From Candidatus Poribacteria bacterium WGA-3G (lineage in GTDB: Bacteria; Poribacteria; WGA-4E; WGA-3G), in assembly GCA_000406005.1 (NCBI GenBank), contig ASZN01000104.1, forward strand, positions 1 to 13,290: a stretch of DNA of 13,290 bases, read 5' to 3'. How positions within the stretch are numbered: position 1 is the stretch's first letter; each line of letters opens with the position of its first letter. Below the pieces are notes generated by a model, which saw only the letters and a program-made list of their open reading frames with translations, did no database searches and was not told the origin of the DNA. Shown piece by piece: positions 7,381 to 13,290 of the stretch. Made by a program: the position numbers and the translations under genes.

Positions 7381-7427
7381 TCTCTTACTTATAACTTATA
7401 ACTGTTAACTGTTAACCTATAACTATT
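7381..7427. repeat. Short TAACT-type degenerate repeats
   Basis: Overlapping words ATAACT, GTTAAC and TGTTAACTGTTAAC follow one another between the MITE-like element and the next dispersed element. The same vocabulary (ACTGATAACT, CAGTTAAC) fills 10186-10470 and the gap at 8671-8711. No gene or promoter is evident. Confidence 0.55.
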
Positions 7428-7507
7428 GTAGCCTGAAACGGAGTGGAAGGCGGATCTACGGAGAGGCACTCTAAATGATCAACCCGCTTGACCGAACCGC
7501 AAGGAAA
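7428..7507 (+). repeat. Dispersed AACCGCAAGG element, copy B
   Basis: The element starts GTAGCCTGAAACGGAGTGG and runs through GCGGATCTACGGAGAGGCAC to GAACCGCAAGGAAA (7494-7507). It is homologous to copy A (4584-4749) and copy C (11713-11857). Here the ribosome-site-like GGAGAGG (7460-7466) lies eight bases before an ATG (7475). The element then reads in frame (MINPLDRTARK) into the glycosyltransferase gene, so it encodes that protein's N-terminus. Confidence 0.85.
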
Positions 7508-8671
7508 TATAAAAATTTAAAAATATTGATGTTTAATCACGAATTCCCGCCGATCGGCGGTGGCGGCGGTTGGGTCAGCTACTTTTTAGGCAAACACTTC
7601 GCAGCAGCGGGACACGATGTGCATCTGATTACTTCTCAGTTCCGTGATTGTCCGAAGGATGAGGCGGTAGAAGGATTTCATGTCCATCGCGTGCCTGCAC
7701 TTCGGAAAAGTCCTGATGTGTGTGCCGTACATGAAATGCTGACCTACGCCGTCAGTTCGAGTCTCTATGGGTTACAGTTTGCGAAAAAGTTTCAACCCGA
7801 TATCGTCCAAGTCTTTTTTGGGATTCCTGCGGGAGGTGGCGCGTATCTGCTGCGGAAACTCCGAAAGGTACCATACATCGTATTTTTAGGCGGACGAGAC
7901 GTGCCACGCCGCGACCCAGACCCATCCTACTACCGTTGGTTATACCTATTGTTGAAGCCAATAATTCGATCTATTTGGAGCGGTGCTTCAGGAGTTATCG
8001 CCTGCAGCGACGGTTTACGCCAGCTGGCGCAGGAAACCGATACGGATGTAAAGATAGATGTGATTCCTGACGGTTTAGACTTAGGACGATTTGAACCCGT
8101 CAAACGCAACACCTGTCCGGAAAAAGTCCGGATCCTTACGATTGGGAGGCTTATCCCGCGCAAAGGTTTCCAATTTCTCATCCGCGCCCTGCCTCAGATT
8201 ATTAAAGAGGCGACACACAGCTTTGAAATTGAGATCGTCGGTGATGGACCCTATCAGACAGAACTCCTCAGATTAGCAGGAGACCTCGGCGTAGCCTCAC
8301 ACATCCACTTTTCGGGTTCGGTACCGTATGCCGAATTGCCAGAAAAATATCGCGATGCTGATCTGTTCATCTTACCCTCACTCGCGGAAGGGATGCCGCT
8401 CGTCGTTTTAGAAGCGATGGGGACAGGATTGCCGATTGTTGCCAGCCGCGTTCAAGGTATTGATGAACTGGTGGTAGAAAACGTTAACGGTGCGCTGTTT
8501 AATCCGGGAGATGTTGACGAACTCGCGCACTGCCTTGTTAAACTGATTGATGCCGGGGAACGTCGCATTGAAATGGGCAAGGCAAGCACTGAACGCGTCA
8601 AACCCTACGACTGGAAACGCATCGCCGATGCTTATTTAAACCTCTATAAAGAAGTTTCCAGTCGCCAGTAA
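7475..8671 (+). CDS. Glycosyltransferase family 4 protein (GT-B)
   Basis: This is a probable retaining GT-B glycosyltransferase that transfers a sugar from a nucleotide-sugar to a glycan or lipid acceptor at the cytoplasmic side of the membrane. The N-terminal domain begins KILMFNHEFPPIGGGGGWV (the acceptor-side glycine loop). The C-terminal domain has ILTIGRLIPRKGFQFLIRAL and the EX7E motif in LAEGMPLVVLEAM (E305 and E313), typical of GT4. ATG 7475 gives 398 residues and has GGAGAGG eight bases upstream, but its first 18 codons lie in or next to dispersed repeat B. The family core starts at about residue 15, so TTG 7526 or ATG 7529 remain possible, though neither has a well-spaced ribosome site. 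The last codons (SSRQ) lie in the CCAGTCGCCAGT repeat that also forms the following hairpin. Confidence 0.92.
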   Translation: MINPLDRTARKYKNLKILMFNHEFPPIGGGGGWVSYFLGKHFAAAGHDVHLITSQFRDCPKDEAVEGFHVHRVPALRKSPDVCAVHEMLTYAVSSSLYGLQFAKKFQPDIVQVFFGIPAGGGAYLLRKLRKVPYIVFLGGRDVPRRDPDPSYYRWLYLLLKPIIRSIWSGASGVIACSDGLRQLAQETDTDVKIDVIPDGLDLGRFEPVKRNTCPEKVRILTIGRLIPRKGFQFLIRALPQIIKEATHSFEIEIVGDGPYQTELLRLAGDLGVASHIHFSGSVPYAELPEKYRDADLFILPSLAEGMPLVVLEAMGTGLPIVASRVQGIDELVVENVNGALFNPGDVDELAHCLVKLIDAGERRIEMGKASTERVKPYDWKRIADAYLNLYKEVSSRQ

Positions 8672-8711
8672 CCAGTCGCCAGTTAAAGAGGTTTCTTAAC
8701 TGGTAACTGGT
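8671..8711. repeat. Long imperfect inverted repeat between two genes
   Basis: Arms 8671-8686 and 8696-8711 (16 bases, two mismatches) enclose a 9-base loop. The left arm begins at the last base of the glycosyltransferase stop codon. The right arm ends five bases before the AAGGAG of the next gene. CCAGTCGCCAGT also occurs as a direct repeat overlapping the end of the upstream gene (8658-8669 and 8672-8683). The loop side contains GTTAAAGAGGTTT (8682-8694), shared in reverse complement at 10359-10369 and 11484-11493. An A-run, not a U-run, follows on the plus strand, so it is a weak terminator at best. It could tune the downstream ribosome site. Confidence 0.75.
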
Positions 8712-8730
8712 AAAAAAGGAGAAAAAATAC

Positions 8731-10185
8731 ATGCTCCCAACTAAGATTTTGGCTCTCGGTGCAGGCGGCTTACAGCGCGCCTTGACCCACGAATTTGTCC
8801 ATATCCTCAACGAACGGAAACTCTACAACGGCGGTATCTTCGTCGGGCAGCCGCGCGGTGTTGAAAAAGCCGATGCATTCAACAAACAGAACGGGATATA
8901 CCATGTTGTCACGTTTGACCTAAATGGTATTCACGACATTCAACAGGTTTCAAGTGTCGTCGGCGCGACAACGCTCGCAACAGAAGCCGGTCGTGAGAAA
9001 TTTTATGCGCAAACCGAGAACCCCCTGGACCTTATCCTTATCGGCGTAACAGAAGCCGGGATCGCTAAAGGGGAACTGGCGATGGATGTGTTAGATGAAA
9101 CCCTCTACCGCTACTTTTGCCACCACGGTGCAGACGCGACAATCTGCGTTGTCAATACCGATAACCTCCGAAATAACGGCGATGTAATCCGTGATATCCT
9201 CTGCAACGAGTATCCGAAACGGAGTCCTGATTACGCTACGTGGTTAAAAACAAACGTCGGTTTCCTTAACGAAATGGGCGACCGACTCGTGCCACAAGTC
9301 TACGCTGTACCTGACGAGGTTAAAGCAGCTGCACGCGCACAAATTGAGATGATAGACGAATTAATAACATACACAGAGGCAATGCCAGCAACACCGTTTA
9401 TTCTCGAAGATTTAAATGGTATGTTACGCGTCCCGTTCGGTGAACTTCGGGACTACGGCGTTATTGTGAGTCAAGAAAGCATCGAACCGTATCACGATTG
9501 GAAACTCCTCTTGGTGAATTCCGTACATGTACCGGGGATTACGCATAAAGGAACGCTTTCTGGTATCGAATATGTCAACGAAGCAGCCTCACACCCAACA
9601 TTCGCACCGCATCTGGAACGCCTGATGAACGGGTATGCGAAGATCGTGGAAGCGGATATCCCAATCCCCGGTAAAAGTGCGCAGGCATACACGCTGGAAT
9701 TCGTTGACCGTATCCGCCGAGTCAAAGACGACAACGCCCGGATTAACATCATTGAAACCGTGAAACTCCGCGAACGCGCCGCCGATATCGTCCGGTCACC
9801 GAACTATGATGCTAGCACAGAACTCTTCAAATCCGATTTCGCCTATTCCTTCGCAACCGTACTCCGATTTCTAACGCCACACGCAATCTCATCTCTTGAT
9901 GACTACAGAGGTATCACCGATACCGCTACTGAGTATGAAATCCGAGACCCTGACCGAACAATACAGGACGTCCTGAGAGGGGCTTATGGCGCGAGTCAAA
10001 TAGCTGTCAAAGAACGGATTGAAGCAGTTTTCTCAAATGCAGCATTGTGGTCCCCTGCTGGTGCTACACCCTTGCGTGGCTTGCGCGAAAATCGAGATTT
10101 TACCGAGCGCGTCGTAGGCTATTATCATCGGTTGGTTAACGGGGAGACATGTCTTGCGGTTTTGGAGCGTATTAATGCAGAGTAG
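8731..10185 (+). CDS. Mannitol dehydrogenase family oxidoreductase
   Basis: This is a polyol-specific long-chain NAD(P)-dependent dehydrogenase, the family of mannitol dehydrogenase, mannitol-1-phosphate dehydrogenase, fructuronate reductase and tagaturonate reductase. The N-terminal Rossmann domain starts KILALGAGGLQRAL, with the dinucleotide glycines G10-G13. CVVNTDNLRNNGDVIRDIL corresponds to the family's 'CDN...NG' segment. The catalytic signature K-x4-N-x2-H is exact: K258, N263 and H266 in KLLLVNSVH. The 484-residue length is normal. AAGGAG at 8716-8721 lies nine bases before the ATG. It follows the glycosyltransferase by 59 bases that hold a hairpin, and it converges with the minus-strand oxidoreductase. 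The substrate (a hexitol, hexitol phosphate or hexuronate) cannot be read from the sequence. Confidence 0.9.
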   Translation: MLPTKILALGAGGLQRALTHEFVHILNERKLYNGGIFVGQPRGVEKADAFNKQNGIYHVVTFDLNGIHDIQQVSSVVGATTLATEAGREKFYAQTENPLDLILIGVTEAGIAKGELAMDVLDETLYRYFCHHGADATICVVNTDNLRNNGDVIRDILCNEYPKRSPDYATWLKTNVGFLNEMGDRLVPQVYAVPDEVKAAARAQIEMIDELITYTEAMPATPFILEDLNGMLRVPFGELRDYGVIVSQESIEPYHDWKLLLVNSVHVPGITHKGTLSGIEYVNEAASHPTFAPHLERLMNGYAKIVEADIPIPGKSAQAYTLEFVDRIRRVKDDNARINIIETVKLRERAADIVRSPNYDASTELFKSDFAYSFATVLRFLTPHAISSLDDYRGITDTATEYEIRDPDRTIQDVLRGAYGASQIAVKERIEAVFSNAALWSPAGATPLRGLRENRDFTERVVGYYHRLVNGETCLAVLERINAE

Positions 10186-10470
10186 CCGTCAGCCATCAGC
10201 TGTCAGCCCTCAGAGGACTGGTTATCAGAGGGAATAGTTGTCAGTACGGGAACGAGTACATTCCCTTTCAGTTGCAGTTGTCAGTAGTCAGTACGCTGCG
10301 CTTTCGGTTATCAGTTAACAACTTGTGACTTGAATACTTGCTGCTACTTCCACAATATACCTCTTTAACTGAAAACTGAGTACTGTTAACTGATAACTAT
10401 TAAAACTGATAACTATTAACCGAAAGATTTTTCGCAGAAAAAAATCGTACTGACGACTGATAACTGCTTG
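10186..10470. repeat. Intergenic CAGT/ACTGATAACT repeat patchwork between convergent genes
   Basis: The 285-base gap between two convergent genes is made of short degenerate repeats: CAGCC/TCAGC words at 10190-10213, TCAGT and TTATCAGTT at 10270-10320, and ACTGATAACTATTAA twice at 10389-10419. It includes ACCTCTTTAAC (10359-10369), the reverse complement of the loop motif at 8682. No gene is seen on either strand. The patchwork starts immediately after the polyol dehydrogenase stop and reaches nearly to the stop of the minus-strand gene. Confidence 0.7.
10421..10446. terminator. Possible bidirectional terminator hairpin
   Basis: CGAAA-GATT-TTTCG (10421-10434) overlaps a second stem, GATTTTT/AAAAATC (10426-10432 and 10440-10446). 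The A- and T-rich arms would give a U-rich 3' side in either direction. The position between two convergent genes fits termination for both. The stem is AT-rich and weak, so this is tentative. Confidence 0.35.
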
Positions 10471-11418
10471 CTATAGGCTAATAACGCCTTTTTTCCGCTG
10501 AAGCACAGCATCGTAAAACCGCATCGTGCCAACGCAGTCTTGGATACTCGATACCGGTTCCCGATCCTCACGAATCGCGTTGGCAAACTCCGTGAGACTG
10601 ATACCGTCGCCGGTCAGCTCGCCGTTACGTTCATCGGAGAAATTAGAGGTAAAGGTGTTCCCTGATTCAGTGAAGTGCTGAGCACCCCACAACCCGTCTA
10701 AAACGATGTATTCGTGTTGTCCAGTGATTTCGATGTAGTCATAGTTACGCCGCCACAACCGTTGACTCGTCAACTGTAGGCTGCCCACTGCACCGTTGGT
10801 GTATTCTACGCCAACGGCAAACGCACCTTGCCCATCGACCTCGTTGTGAAACACGCTGAGTTCTTTAACATCGGCACCGGCGATGTGCCTCGCCAAATCG
10901 AAATGGTGGATGGCGAAATCGAGTAAGTAACTTTTGACCGTCGGGTATTTTCCACTGCAGAACGAACAGAAGAGTTGGGTGAGTGTGCCGAACGATTCGG
11001 TCTGCATAATCGCTCTCGCTTGACGTACGCCTTGACTGAAACGCCGCTGAAAGTTCACCATAAGTGTCTTACCATGTTTCTCTGCGGTTTCTGCCAAAGT
11101 GATTGTCTCTTCAAGGGATGGTGCCGGCGGTTTCGGTGTGAATACATGATACCCCGCCGCGAGTGTTTCAAGCACAAGCGGCTGCCTCGGGTCAGGTCCC
11201 ATGGAGATAATAACGGCTTCGAGGTCTTCTTTTTCAAACATTTCGTGCCGATCGGTATAATATCGACCTGTGCCGAATTTACCGGCAGCAGCCTTTGCAC
11301 GGTCTTCGTCAGCATCACAAACGGCTTGCAATGCCACGGGGGCGAGGTGAAGTGCGGGATAAATAGTGTGCCGTGCGAAACCGCCGGCACCGAGAAATCC
11401 TATCCGAAGAGGTTCCAT
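10471..11418 (-). CDS. Gfo/Idh/MocA family oxidoreductase
   Basis: This is a NAD(P)-dependent dehydrogenase of the glucose-fructose oxidoreductase / inositol dehydrogenase family, which usually acts on sugars, inositols or their derivatives. The N-terminal Rossmann fold carries GFLGAGGFAR (G10-A-G-G13), then CDADEDRA at the end of the second strand. The usual EKP motif is TPKPPAP here: K96 and P97 are kept, the preceding Glu is not. The catalytic-domain segment DFAIHHFDLARHI (167-179) gives the D-x3-H pair (D167, H171). At 315 residues it is slightly short for the family. AAGG lies eight bases upstream of the ATG on the minus strand. It converges with the polyol dehydrogenase and diverges from the MFS gene. 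The substrate is unknown. Confidence 0.92.
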   Translation of the reverse strand: MEPLRIGFLGAGGFARHTIYPALHLAPVALQAVCDADEDRAKAAAGKFGTGRYYTDRHEMFEKEDLEAVIISMGPDPRQPLVLETLAAGYHVFTPKPPAPSLEETITLAETAEKHGKTLMVNFQRRFSQGVRQARAIMQTESFGTLTQLFCSFCSGKYPTVKSYLLDFAIHHFDLARHIAGADVKELSVFHNEVDGQGAFAVGVEYTNGAVGSLQLTSQRLWRRNYDYIEITGQHEYIVLDGLWGAQHFTESGNTFTSNFSDERNGELTGDGISLTEFANAIREDREPVSSIQDCVGTMRFYDAVLQRKKGVISL

Positions 11419-11456
11419 ATCTGTTTCCTTTTTTGGCTTTCGGCGGCGATAACTAT

Positions 11457-11497
11457 CAGTAACAGAGGTGTTTGGTTACGCTAAAACCTCTTTGCTG
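11457..11497. repeat. Imperfect hairpin upstream of the minus-strand oxidoreductase
   Basis: CAGTAACAGAGGTGTTT (11457-11473) can pair with AAAACCTCTTTGCTG (11483-11497), with two single-base bulges and one mismatch. It lies about 40-80 bases upstream of the minus-strand start codon, so it may be in the 5' leader or promoter region. It shares the ACCTCTTT core (11486-11493) with 10359-10366, and its reverse complement with 8685-8692, so it belongs to the same repeat family. Confidence 0.55.
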
Positions 11498-11586
11498 ACA
11501 ACCGACTGCTGACAGCCACAAAAAAATAAAAATTTATCTCCAATTTACCACAACCTCGGTGCAGTGTAAAGGAAATTTTTGTTACA

Positions 11587-11605
11587 GTTGAAATTTCAAT
11601 TCAAC
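11587..11605. promoter_or_regulatory. Palindrome in the divergent intergenic region
   Basis: A perfect 12-base palindrome TTGAAATTTCAA (11588-11599) overlaps a second inverted repeat GTTGAA/TTCAAC (11587-11592 and 11600-11605). It lies between the divergent oxidoreductase and MFS genes, where a shared operator would be expected. No clear promoter boxes can be paired with it, so the operator role is a guess. Confidence 0.3.
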
Positions 11606-11712
11606 CTAATTCCGAAAATTGTGTCAAAAGATAAAGTCCAGAATTTTGCACGATAGCGTATAGCCTGAAACGTTTTCTAATTATAAGTTTTCTCTCTGAG
11701 AAAAAGAAAAAC

Positions 11713-11859
11713 TGTAGTCCAAAACGGAGTGGCGGACGGATTCAAGAGAAGCCCGTTGAGATGCCTAACCCCCTTGATTTAACCGCAAGGTAAATTTAAA
11801 AAACGGAAATTGAACTTATCAATCAGAACAACCTGACCGAACCGCAAGGTAAATTAAAA
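11713..11859 (+). repeat. Dispersed AACCGCAAGG element, copy C, with a second partial unit
   Basis: TGTAGTCCAAAACGGAGTGG begins a diverged copy of the element seen at 4584 and 7428. It carries AACCGCAAGGTAAATTTAAA (11781-11800) and a second core GAACCGCAAGGTAAATTAAA (11839-11858), preceded by CCTGACC like copy B. In both cores GGAAA has become GGTAAA, so ACC-GCAA-GGT can form a three-pair GNRA hairpin. It lies directly upstream of the MFS gene and ends where its coding frame probably begins. Confidence 0.8.
11761..11793 (+). other. Ten-codon leader ORF within copy C
   Basis: ATG 11761 starts MPNPLDLTAR followed by TAA (11791-11793). The frame and residues match MINPLDRTARK at the start of the glycosyltransferase in copy B. 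Copy A, read in the same register, gives LNPPQRTARKV then a stop, but lacks the ATG. The conserved register suggests a leader peptide or an old shared coding end. AGAGAAG (11744-11750) is a weak ribosome site. Its stop overlaps the AAGGTAAA that could serve the next initiation. Confidence 0.35.
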
Positions 11860-11904
11860 ATCCAAAGGCGAAACTTCCGATTTGCGCTGCTCCAAGGCGC
11901 CTTT

Positions 11905-13215
11905 ATGCGTATCAATCTCGCTTTTGCGGATTCAGCGACGGTGCTGCCTGCTTTTATCGACAAATTAAGCGGTTCCTCCCTTCTCGTAGGGCTAACCGGT
12001 TCAATGATGACGGCAGGTTGGATGTGGCCGCAACTGTTGATGTCCAACCTACTGGAACACCGACCACGTAAAATGCCGTTCTACGCACTCGGTATGAGTA
12101 TTCGCGTGTTAGCGTGGCTCGCTATCTTTTTCTGCACCATCACAATCGGCGAGCGAAGTCCCATGCTCCTCGCTGGCTGTTTCCTCGGATTCTATTTCTT
12201 ATCTTCCTCCGCAATGGGAGTTTCAACGCTCCCTTACATGGACATCGTCTCCAAGGCGATAGAACCGCAGCGACGCGCCCGTTTCTTCAGTCTGCGACAA
12301 CTATACGGCGGCTTCTTTGCTATCTGGGTCGGATTCCTCGTGCGTGCCGTACTCGGAGACGCATCCGAATTTACCGGGATGCTCGGTGGGATCACACAAG
12401 CCTTCAAATCGTTCACCATGTACTTTATCGGCACCATCTGTAACGTCGAGACCGACCTCGGTTTTCCATACAACTACGCCTTTCTTTTTATCTGTTCCGT
12501 GACTGCAGCGTTCCTTTCATTCATCAGCTTTTTGGGGGTCCGTGAACCGATTCATCCTGTCCAACCGAATCGACAACCGATCTCCGAACATCTAAAGCAG
12601 GGACCGCACTTCCTTCGCACAGACCCAAATTATCGACGGTTCATCCTTTTCCGTGTTTTTGCACACTTCTCTGGAATGGCGACCCCGTTCTACATGCCCT
12701 ACGCCCTAAACGAACTCGGATTTTCAGATGCAACGATCGGTTTCTTTATCATTAGTTCTGCGCTCAGCGGTGTCGTTTCAAATACGATGTGGGGATATGT
12801 CGGCGAAAAGTATGGCGTGCGATGGGTCCTGATTATCACGGCAGGTATGATGGGTATCCCGCCTATGCTCGCTTTTGCTTCAGGTATATTACCGATTTCA
12901 TTACAGATGCCTGCATTTTTGACGATTTTCATCGTCGGTGGCATTTTGGGCAACGGTATGATGGTCGGCTTTATGGCATACATGTTGAATATCGCACCAC
13001 CACGAAGCCGTCCGACTTACATCGGGTTTATGAATACGATACTCATGCCTGTGAGTTTCGCACCGGTGTTAGGTGGGCTCCTCGCCCCACGTATCGGGTA
13101 TCGGTGGTTGTTCGCACTCTCAATCGGCTTATGCATCGTTGCCTTCCGTGTCGCAACAGGTCTCCAAGAAATTATGCATGATAATGAAGTAGAAACGGAA
13201 ACCGATCCGCTGTAG
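11905..13215 (+). CDS. MFS transporter
   Basis: This is an integral membrane carrier of the major facilitator superfamily. About twelve hydrophobic segments can be seen, with a central charged loop near residues 213-245 (REPIHPVQPNRQPISEHLKQ) separating the halves. A DIVSKAIEPQRRARFF segment after segment 4 matches the basic cytoplasmic loop of the fold. The last segments are YIGFMNTILMPVSFAPVLGG and WLFALSIGLCIVAF. ATG 11905 probably cuts the first membrane segment: the frame stays open back to 11800 and encodes QRRNFRFALLQGAF directly before this Met. The real start may be non-ATG (ATC 11860, nine bases after the AAGGT at 11846-11850, or ACG 11803). The stop TAG (13213-13215) lies inside the terminal hairpin repeat. 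The substrate is unknown. Nearby sugar-type enzymes make a sugar or glycoside possible. Confidence 0.88.
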   Translation: MRINLAFADSATVLPAFIDKLSGSSLLVGLTGSMMTAGWMWPQLLMSNLLEHRPRKMPFYALGMSIRVLAWLAIFFCTITIGERSPMLLAGCFLGFYFLSSSAMGVSTLPYMDIVSKAIEPQRRARFFSLRQLYGGFFAIWVGFLVRAVLGDASEFTGMLGGITQAFKSFTMYFIGTICNVETDLGFPYNYAFLFICSVTAAFLSFISFLGVREPIHPVQPNRQPISEHLKQGPHFLRTDPNYRRFILFRVFAHFSGMATPFYMPYALNELGFSDATIGFFIISSALSGVVSNTMWGYVGEKYGVRWVLIITAGMMGIPPMLAFASGILPISLQMPAFLTIFIVGGILGNGMMVGFMAYMLNIAPPRSRPTYIGFMNTILMPVSFAPVLGGLLAPRIGYRWLFALSIGLCIVAFRVATGLQEIMHDNEVETETDPL

Positions 13216-13290
13216 CATAGACTGTTAGTCTGTGTCGCCCTTGTAGCATAGACTGTTAGTCTGTGTTGCCCTTGTAGCATAGGCTGTTAG
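13211..13290. repeat. Tandem hairpin repeat, 31-bp unit, running off the window
   Basis: Units start at 13211, 13242 and 13273; the first two differ at one base and the third is cut by the window end. Each has a 7-bp stem-loop with a GTT loop: ATAGACT (13217-13223), GTT, AGTCTGT (13227-13233). The third unit shows AGGCT in place of AGACT, as in the unit at 93-105. The repeat supplies the stop codon of the MFS gene. It could act as a 3' UTR structure, but no U-run follows. Confidence 0.85.

Noticed and set aside
11520..11720. Sigma70 promoter boxes for the divergent oxidoreductase and MFS genes.
   Set aside because: Several AT-rich candidates exist, but none pairs good -35 and -10 hexamers at 16-18 bases.
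13211..13290. 31-bp tandem repeat considered as a CRISPR array or a simple terminator.
   Set aside because: There are no variable spacers, and the stem-loop is not followed by a U-run.

Overview
The window is bacterial (genetic code 11, Shine-Dalgarno-led genes, one good sigma70-type promoter). It holds nine well-supported protein genes and one weaker one, separated by intergenic spaces unusually full of short repeats. The mix (a PhyH dioxygenase, a Gfo/Idh/MocA oxidoreductase, a GT4 glycosyltransferase, a polyol dehydrogenase, an MFS carrier) and the repeat types recall Candidatus Poribacteria or similar uncultured bacteria. That assignment rests on memory of those genomes, not on a search.

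Layout. 1-130 is a tandem hairpin repeat, followed by a possible gene remnant (134-229). 267-1403 encodes a membrane-anchored protein of unknown function. A 438-base spacer ends in a near-consensus promoter (1774-1802) that drives sppA (1842-3677), a 67K-type signal peptide peptidase. A PhyH-family Fe(II)/2-oxoglutarate oxygenase (3682-4497) follows with almost no gap. A repeat-rich spacer (4498-4747) leads into a close three-gene set: a kinase-like plus nucleoside-deoxyribosyltransferase-like fusion (4748-5767), a small unknown protein (5791-6327) and a RimK-type ATP-grasp ligase (6346-7227). Next come a MITE-like element (7237-7374), a GT4 glycosyltransferase (7475-8671) and a mannitol-dehydrogenase-family oxidoreductase (8731-10185). 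A Gfo/Idh/MocA oxidoreductase lies convergently on the minus strand (10471-11418). Divergent from it is an MFS transporter (11905-13215), whose stop codon lies inside another hairpin repeat that runs off the window.

Function. sppA and the dioxygenase are probably co-transcribed, as are the three genes from 4748 to 7227. The right half has a sugar or polyol flavour (glycosyltransferase, polyol dehydrogenase, sugar-type oxidoreductase, transporter), but no single pathway can be read from it.

The most unusual feature is a dispersed element with the core AACCGCAAGG. It sits at the translation starts of three unrelated genes (4748, 7475, 11905) and at the 3' end of a fourth (4479-4497). It carries Shine-Dalgarno-like sequence and, in register, a short reading frame of the type xNPLDRTAR. 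In one place its core is expanded into four tandem 25-bp units, the last of which supplies the ATG of the gene. It looks like a mobile or spreading translation-initiation module. The second notable feature is a hairpin repeat family at both window ends that keeps a GTT loop while its stem bases change in a compensating way.
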